From Plantago major (Eukaryota > Streptophyta > Magnoliopsida > Lamiales > Plantaginaceae), in contig CM048844.1 in the NCBI GenBank assembly GCA_026545765.1, positions 61,428,545 to 61,492,544 on the forward strand: a DNA stretch of 64,000 nucleotides, given 5' to 3'. Numbering within the stretch: the stretch's first letter is position 1; each line of letters starts with the position of its first letter. The translations under genes were made by a program, and so were the position numbers. Shown piece by piece: positions 58,305-64,000 of this stretch. A model generated the notes under the pieces. The model was not told the origin of the DNA and did no database searches. It saw only the letters and a program-made list of their open reading frames with translations.

Positions 58305-61300
58305 TTAAATGATTTGATCCTTCCTAACAATAGTTGTAATATAAGCTTTTGAAGCCTTTTTGGACCTTGTCTTCTCAAGGGGGCATTTTATGCGTCCCTT
58401 ACTCCGTCCTTTAGTCTTGATGTGTGGTGGATCAAGTATGGCAGTTTCTGAATTTTGTACACAACTGCTTGTGGTTTCATTTGCTGGTTGTTGCCGTTGT
58501 CCAACAAGCTCATTGATAGCAAGTAGATCTCGTTGGTATGAATCCTCTAACATTCTTCTTGCATCCGTGTTATTTTCAGATTTGATCTCCAAGTCGGTGT
58601 AAACCCTGGTTAGCATTCAGTGCATATCATTGATTAGGTCACCCTGTTCCAAAAATTGTCTAGGTTTTGAAACATATGTTCTAGTTTTTAATCTAAATTG
58701 TATACTTTTTAACATAAAAATATAATATCACCTGATCATATGATGTCTCCAAGCAACACTTTCGGGGCCACTTGTAAGTCTTGCTTTCTTCATCTTTTCC
58801 TTGTCCCAACTTTCTTTTTTTATATCCCGTGTCCACCTTTGTAGAAAGTACTTTTGAGGAATTGTTTCTATGTCATTTTGCTTCAAAACTCTGTAGCAAT
58901 GGAAACAAAGCCACCCAACTTCCTCTAAATGCTTGCAACTGCAGCTTACATTTATGTCCCCATCAGTTTCATTTGTCTTGAAAGTTACAATCCCAACGTC
59001 TTCCGGATCAGTTTGATGTGTAACTATGTACTGGTGTTCTCCATTTGATCTTAAACTGTAGGCAGCCTTTGTATTTTCTGCCTTCTTGAATTCGCGTACA
59101 ACAAATTCATAAATCTTCAATGTGTATATCATATGTTATCAGAGAAATTGTCTATTTTGTTACAGAAATTATCTAGTTTGTAATAGAACTTGTCTAGTTT
59201 GATACCATAGAAATTATATATTATATATAGACAATAAAATGTAAGAAAGTAATAAAATGTTACCTTTGAAGCCTGATACATTAGGATATGTGTGTTTGTT
59301 GTCTTTGGGAATCCTCTACTGCAAGTGAAGTCATATGCAATTTCTGTCTCCCTCCATCGTTCTACGGCAGCATCAAATAGGTGAAAGAATTGAGTGAGTG
59401 AAGTTTGCTTGTTGGAATTGAAAGATATTGAATGGTTTGTGCTCTCAATCCTTTGCGTAGACATCATCCCAGCAGAAAATGCATCTCTATTTAAAGCCCT
59501 ACACCATTTCATCCTAATTTCATACAATTTGGCAAGCCATGTATTTTCATGTAGATTATAACCTTCAATCATGGAATGCCATTCCCTTTCGAACTGTTCT
59601 TCATTATGACAAAACTTCAAAATCAAGTCAAACTTTTCTTTGAATTTGACATCACTTCTTAGTAGTGCTAGATTTTTCACTGCATTCTGCTCAATGTGTC
59701 AAACACATAATCTATGCCTTGTCTCATCCCCAAACACCTGTTACATAATTAAAAATTTAAACATAAAATATTGACAGTATAAAGTAGACCATTAAGCTTA
59801 TAAACTAGACAATTTAAGGTAAAACCTAGATAATTTACTGAACATTTTTTTACCTGTTCTATTGCTCTGGACATAGCAGCATCTTGATCTGTGAATATGG
59901 TTTTAGGCTTCTTTGAATCCATGCATTTAAGGAATGTTGTCAGTAGCCATACAAAGCTTTCCGTTTGCTCATTTGCCAAAAAAGCACACCCAAACATCGC
60001 ATTGCCCCAATGATTGTTTACCCCTACAATTGGAGCACAAATGAGCTCATACTTATTTGTCCTGAATGTTGTGTCAAAGACTACAACATCACCAAATATC
60101 ATATAATCATCCCTCATCATGGCATCTGACCAAAAGAGCCCACATAATCTACTTTTTTTGTCAATCAACATATCATAATAGAATTCTGTGTCTTCTTGCA
60201 GCCTATGTTGCATTAAACTAACTACATGATGGGCATCTGCACCACCTGTTTCATGCGCTCTCAGCCTATTTACGTAGTTAATTTGATCTCTTATAGTATG
60301 TCCCACATGCTCTGTTCCACCTGAGTTGGAAGCCATGTACCTAAATGCAACAGTAGACTTCATGCCTTGAAGCCTGACTTTTCCATTGCACTTATCACAT
60401 CTGCCTTGTGCGGTGTAATCTTTCTTTCCACCCTATGGAGATGCTGCCATTCAGGTCTAGTGTAAGGGTGGGTGTGATTCATGTAGTGTTTATCAACTTT
60501 GTACAAGTTTGTCTCCTTACAATGTTTGACTTTCATGGCAGCCATACACCCACATCTAGTTTCTGGCACTTCTTTTGTTTTCCTTTGACGTTTGTTGCTT
60601 GTTTGTCCTTGTATGTATGGTGATGGTGTTTTTGGTTGTTTTTCCTTTGAGTTGGTATAACCTTGAGCAGAACACCTGAAATACTTCACCCTTACTTGTC
60701 TAGTACGTGCATAACGTTTTGTTGTACACAATTTGACGCTGAAACCTAAAAGTGCAGCTTGCCTCCGATACAATTCAAAGAGTTCTTCATAAGTACTAGC
60801 AGTTCTGCCTAACAAAGACCCTACTAGTGGTTCATCTTCAATTCTATCTGGCAGTACATCACCTGAAACATAGACATTTACATGTTAAACATAGTCAATT
60901 ACATGTAATATCTAGACAATTTCAGCCTAAATATAGACAACTACAAATTCAGCATAGAGACTATCACATGAAACATAGACAGTTACATGTTAAACATAGA
61001 CAATTACATGTAATATCTAGACAATTTCAGCCTGAATATAGACAACTACAAATTCAGCATAGAGACTATCACCTGAAACATAGACATCTACATGTTAAAC
61101 ATAGACAATTACATGTAATATCTAGACAATTTCAGCCTAAATATAGACAACTACAAATTCAGCATAGAGACTATCACATGAAACATAGACAGTTACATGT
61201 TAAATATAGACAATTACATGTAATATCTAGACAATTTCAGCCTGAATATAGACAACTACAAATTCAGCATAGAGACTATCACAAGAAACATAGACAGCTA

Positions 61301-61508
61301 CATGTTAAACATAGATAGTTATATGTAATATGTAGACTATTTTACGGTAAATATAGACAACAATAAATATATAGATAGACAGTCAGTGTATACATTCATG
61401 TGACACGATCTGCAACTGTTTCTCACGAGTTGATGTTGATGATACTACTGAATCGCCTTCGTTTCCATAAGATACAACGGTTCCTTCAATGATTCCGCCA
61501 TGTTCCAT
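58305..61508 (-). pseudogene. FAR1/FHY3-type MULE transposase, broken
   Basis: The ATG is at 61508-61506. Exons are about 61508-61400, 60862-59854, 59737-59264, about 59132-58732 and 58643-58305. Domains: FAR1-type zinc DNA-binding region (60815-60370; FRCSAQG, TRCGCMAAMKVK, NHTHP); MULE DDE domain with VVFDTTF and FTDQDAAM (60100-59870) and HIEQNAVKNL after it; SWIM finger CSCKHLEEVGWLCFHCYRVL (about 58930); and a C-terminal LDPPHIKTKGR motif. Damage: a 1-bp frameshift near 60370, TGA at 59701-59699 replacing the conserved Trp of the CVWH motif, and TGA at 58619-58617. It acts on the TIRs when intact, but this copy cannot be full length. Confidence 0.88.
60870..61320. repeat. 105-bp tandem repeat in the transposase intron
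   Basis: About 4.2 copies of a 105-bp unit (GCATAGAGA recurs at 60952, 61057, 61162 and 61267), made of CTAGACAATT and ACATAGACA-type words. Because 105 is a multiple of 3, it creates a false plus-strand open frame of 163 codons. Confidence 0.92.
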
Positions 61509-61760
61509 CTCGATTTCAACTCGTCGATTTCAAGTCGTCGATTTCAACTTTTGTATAAAAATCGTCGATTTCAGCTCGATTTGGTGTCTCGAAGTTCCCC
61601 GGCGGATCGATTTGGTGTTTTACGGCAGAGGTTGATCGATTTTCTGTTTTTCTACACAAATCGAGCTGAAATTGAGCAGAAATCGAGGTTAGAGAGAGAA
61701 ATATCGGGGATACAGAGAGAAAATCAAGCTGAAAATAGGGTAAAAGATGGTTAATTCTTT

Positions 61761-61909
61761 ATTTATACTAGACCCGTTTCTAATGAATCCGGGTCAAAAG
61801 ATCCGCGAGAAATTAAGTCGAGAAACAACATATAATTTTCTAGTTTTAACGTTTAAGTGTACTTTTCGGACTTTCCTATATATAAGGGGTCTTTCGCAAA
61901 ACGGACTCT
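61761..61909 (-). promoter_or_regulatory. Right terminal inverted repeat with TATA box
   Basis: On the minus strand it starts AGAGTCCGTTTTGCG and includes TAGGAAAGTCCGAAAAGT and the CCGGGT / TAGTATAAAT box at 61767-61761, about 255 bp before the transposase ATG. It mirrors the left end. Confidence 0.7.
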
Positions 61910-61918
61910 GGTAAGAAT
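61910..61918. repeat. 9-bp target-site duplication of MULE (right)
   Basis: GGTAAGAAT, the partner of 54620-54628. Removing the MULE and one copy restores a continuous A4 gag frame. Confidence 0.92.
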
Positions 61919-62029
61919 GGAGTAGTGAGCAGTGTTCGCCCAATAATTCCTGGCATCGACATCCAGTTTTATACACGGTTTTTTAGGCTTCACATATGAA
62001 CAATAGTAATCTCCAAACGTCATAGCCAT
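61919..62029 (-). pseudogene. Gag-like gene of A4, 5' part
   Basis: The ATG is at 62029-62027 (or the second ATG at 62023). It encodes MAMTFGDYYCSYVKPKKP, then a LDVDARNYW-type start of the capsid region, and is cut by the MULE after an ANTAHYS stretch. It lies about 155 bp past the PBS. Confidence 0.7.
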
Positions 62030-62184
62030 CTTTGAGCCCTTGCTGAATTACTAGTATCTGCACATAGAAAAATAAAACCAAAGAGCAGATCCACAAAAAT
62101 AACAAAAACTATTCTAAAAGAGAAAAACAAAAAACAAACAAACAAATAAAAATTCGCAATAAACCGCTACAATAGAAATTGATT

Positions 62185-62201
62185 CCCCGGCAGCGACGCC
62201 A
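62185..62201 (-). promoter_or_regulatory. Primer-binding site of A4 (tRNA-Asp type)
   Basis: TGGCGTCGCTGCCGGGG on the minus strand lies 4 nt beyond the LTR. It has two mismatches to the tRNA-Asp complement, as in A1. Confidence 0.8.
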
Positions 62202-62205
62202 AATT

Positions 62206-63408
62206 TCATGTGCTCAAATTACTACTTAGGAAAACAAGTAGGAAGCACTTGCTGTAAATAGACAATGCTAACCACAAGATCGTTCGCTAAGGAATCAATT
62301 AGGCTATCGCAACGATTGAAAACAAACAGTTACTTGTAAAACTATGTTGATTTGTTTCCATTGAGTACTTCTAATAACTAGAAAAGAGAAAATGCAATGT
62401 AGTTGATTTGGATGAATGAGGTAGAAGGAACACAGTAGTTACGATCAAGCAATGCTAATTCGCTCTAGGGATACGTTCATACTGTCACACGGTCGGTGTA
62501 CAGAAAATATCAATTCAACCTTTACCAAACGAGTTAGAAGATATTTGAACTAGAGTAATCGTGGGTTGTCAATCCACGATCCTTAACCAAGTGTTTTAGA
62601 GAATCTTTGAACGAGAGTATTGAATTGAAGGGTTTTTACGAAGATCTTTGAACGAGCCTAACCTATATGAACGATTTCAAGCCCTAGAAGCGAATACGCA
62701 AAGCTATCACACAACTACCATGTCCGGGGTGGTTTAGCTACTCATGATAGATTGAAAGATGAAAGACTTCAAGATATTGCTCATGATAAACATAAACATA
62801 ATGATAATCGCATGCAAGCTCATACAATTCGACAAACAAGAGCAAGAACGAATTGTAAAGAGATAAACAATAGAGAATTACCACGGTGATCAGGAATTCG
62901 ATATCGATAAATCAATCAAGGATAAAACCAAGCTCCAAATTGTCTCAATGTCAAAGTATGAATGTGTGGAGCTTTTTTCTATGAACTAGGTTAAAAGAAG
63001 TATATCAGAAAGAAACCAAAATCTAATATAATAAGGAAAACGGAATTCTGGGAGTCGACGCTCGCCGCAGCGGACCAATTTCCTCGCCGCGGTGAGTCTT
63101 CTTTATCGCAATAGATATCCGGCTCGTAAAATCTCACCGCGGCGGACCAATTTCCTCGCCGCGGCAAGCCTCTCAACAGCTCCAGCCTCTAGCCTCGTAA
63201 AATCTCGCGGCGGCGGGAAGAATCCCTCACCGCGGCAAGCCATGCTAACCGACTTTCCTTCCTTTTAGATCAAAATGGATAATTCCTGCAAAATGAAGAC
63301 AAAACACCAATGCGTAAAAACGAACAAAAAAGACTACAAAACTAAAGACAAGGACTCACAAAGACCGCTAAAAAGGACCAAATGAGACTCTAAATTGTAG
63401 TCGCATCA
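62206..63408 (-). repeat. 5' LTR of A4 (1203 bp)
   Basis: Plus-strand ends are TCATGTGCTC (one change from TGATGTGCTC) and AGTCGCATCA. It is nearly identical to 51242-52421. The GC-rich palindromes lie at 63055-63240. Confidence 0.9.
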
Positions 63409-63413
63409 CCAAG

Positions 63414-64000
63414 CTGTGGATGTGTGCTATTATTCCCAAAGCCTCTAATATTCCAAGTCATGTAAATCATATCAAATATGAAGGGGTGATGCTCTCTTAC
63501 CATTCTTGTTGCCAGATTTCTTCTTCTTCTTACTTAATCTGAGAGAACTATAAAAGTTCCCTTCCTTCTCGGCTTTTGCCGAATTTCTCGTCAGTCTCCT
63601 TGTAATTGGAGTAGAGACGTAAGCCAAAAATTCTTGTTCCAAATCAGACTCAGTAATTTCCATTCCCATGTAATCTTGTGAGTCCGAACTTATATCATGA
63701 TCAGTTGAGAGAGAGACTTGAAGTAAATCACTCGCTGATTTTCTGCGGTTTCTTAATAGTGAAAGAGGCTCAAATTCCGGATTATCCACACCAAAAGGTA
63801 TGACTGGAGATAATGTAGCCTGCTCTTCAACAAGCTGAGAGGGAGAATCAGCTTCCAAAATGGGAGATAAGACTTGTGATTCAGTCACTTTGATAAGGTT
63901 GTGCTGAGGTTATATGGGAGATTCCCCAGGCGCAATAACATCATCATCTAGCTCATCTCCAGAATCTGCATATAAAGAGCTAGTAGTTGTCCTATTGCCT
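63414..64000 (-). pseudogene. LINE-like sequence, 5' part (ORF1 end and endonuclease start)
   Basis: The frame 63888-63472 is a Ser/Glu-rich protein end with a basic KKKKKSGNKNGKR tail, followed at about 63455-63415 by MTWNIRGFGNNS. That motif resembles the start of the L1 ORF2 endonuclease. It is then cut by A4 at the CCAAG target. When A4 is removed, the frame continues straight into 51236 but shows no further endonuclease or reverse transcriptase motif. A long internal deletion is likely. The left arm of the element runs off the window. Confidence 0.5.

Larger units (their letters stand above)
54629..61909. mobile_element. Mutator-like element with FAR1-type transposase and Ulp1-type protease (7281 bp)
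   Basis: Imperfect terminal inverted repeats and a perfect 9-bp duplication define the element. It carries a plus-strand ULP-like gene (55208-57429) and a minus-strand FAR1-like transposase gene (58305-61508), transcribed towards each other. MULEs carrying ULP-like genes are known in plants (for example Kaonashi in Arabidopsis). The insertion splits the gag of A4, so it is the youngest layer at this locus. The transposase has breaks, so this copy probably needs help from another. Confidence 0.92.
51242..63408 (-). mobile_element. Athila/Tat-like Ty3/gypsy element A4, complete, containing a MULE
   Basis: LTRs lie at 51242-52421 (3') and 62206-63408 (5'), flanked by the 5-bp duplication CCAAG (51237-51241 and 63409-63413). 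Without the MULE it is about 4.9 kb. The internal region has a tRNA-Asp-type PBS, a gag-like gene and a long noncoding 3' region, with no protease, reverse transcriptase or integrase. It is therefore a non-autonomous derivative. Confidence 0.9.

Noticed and set aside
60827-61318. 163-codon plus-strand open frame rich in His, Arg and Gln
   Set aside because: It is a by-product of the 105-bp intronic tandem repeat (35 codons per unit) and lies antisense to the transposase gene.
60870-61320. Regular repeats that might suggest a CRISPR array
   Set aside because: Head-to-tail copies of a 105-bp unit with no unique spacers, inside a eukaryotic transposon intron.
58305-61508. Domesticated FAR1/FHY3 host gene
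   Set aside because: It lies inside a MULE with TIRs and a 9-bp duplication and carries a frameshift and two stops.

Overview
This window looks like repeat-rich plant (probably eudicot) nuclear DNA. I see no intact host gene. Almost all of it is transposable elements nested in one another: Ty1/copia elements of the Sirevirus type, Ty3/gypsy elements of the Athila/Tat type and of the chromovirus type, a CACTA transposon, a Mutator-like element (MULE), and a likely L1-type LINE. The plant assignment rests on plant-specific families (Sirevirus-type pol with a downstream accessory gene, Reina-like chromovirus, FAR1-type transposase), on primer-binding sites matching initiator tRNA-Met and tRNA-Asp, and on short GT-AG introns. 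I cannot name the species.

Layout. 1-2693: 5' end of minus-strand Sirevirus S1 (gag, PBS, LTR). 2820-3240: a Ty3 RNase H remnant. 3480-3643: a Sirevirus LTR scrap, cut by a plus-strand Athila/Tat-like element (A1, 3644-5600), which is itself cut by minus-strand Sirevirus S2 (5601-21455: 3' LTR, accessory gene, pol, gag, truncated 5' LTR). 21456-29340: a 5'-truncated plus-strand chromovirus, interrupted by a CACTA element (21890-25853) that carries pieces of a histidyl-tRNA synthetase gene. 29341-33644: a truncated Athila/Tat-like element (A2). 33645-35117: a second copy of the chromovirus end with a solo LTR (A3), followed by the likely rest of the chromovirus LTR. 35431-48579: minus-strand Sirevirus S3, 3'-truncated, its 5' LTR split by a solo LTR (A5) that sits in a poly-G tract. 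48580-50832: unassigned AT-rich DNA with a large microsatellite. 50833-64000: a LINE-like sequence split by a complete Athila/Tat-like element (A4, 51242-63408) with a 5-bp target duplication. The gag gene of A4 is in turn split by a 7.3-kb MULE (54629-61909) with a 9-bp target duplication.

The most unusual content is the accessory (env-position) gene downstream of pol in S2 and S3. It has its own conserved TATA-like site and an array of palindromes between it and pol. In S2 it also has a run of short exons separated by 68-83 bp GT-AG introns, nearly all phase 0 and built from a repeated module. S3 keeps only two of these introns, so exon number varies between copies. A retroelement gene that keeps spliceosomal introns through an RNA-based life cycle deserves attention.

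The MULE carries two convergent genes: an Ulp1-type cysteine protease (plus) and a FAR1-type transposase (minus). Each starts near a TATA motif in its own terminal inverted repeat. Both genes' introns and the spacer between them are filled with variants of one short word (TTGTCTAG / TAGTTTTT). The transposase is broken, while the protease exons read open through its catalytic triad.

Most retroelement reading frames are decayed. In the chromovirus all four nonsense codons between RNase H and the chromodomain are TAG at positions where a glutamine codon fits, as expected for deamination of methylated CAG sites.
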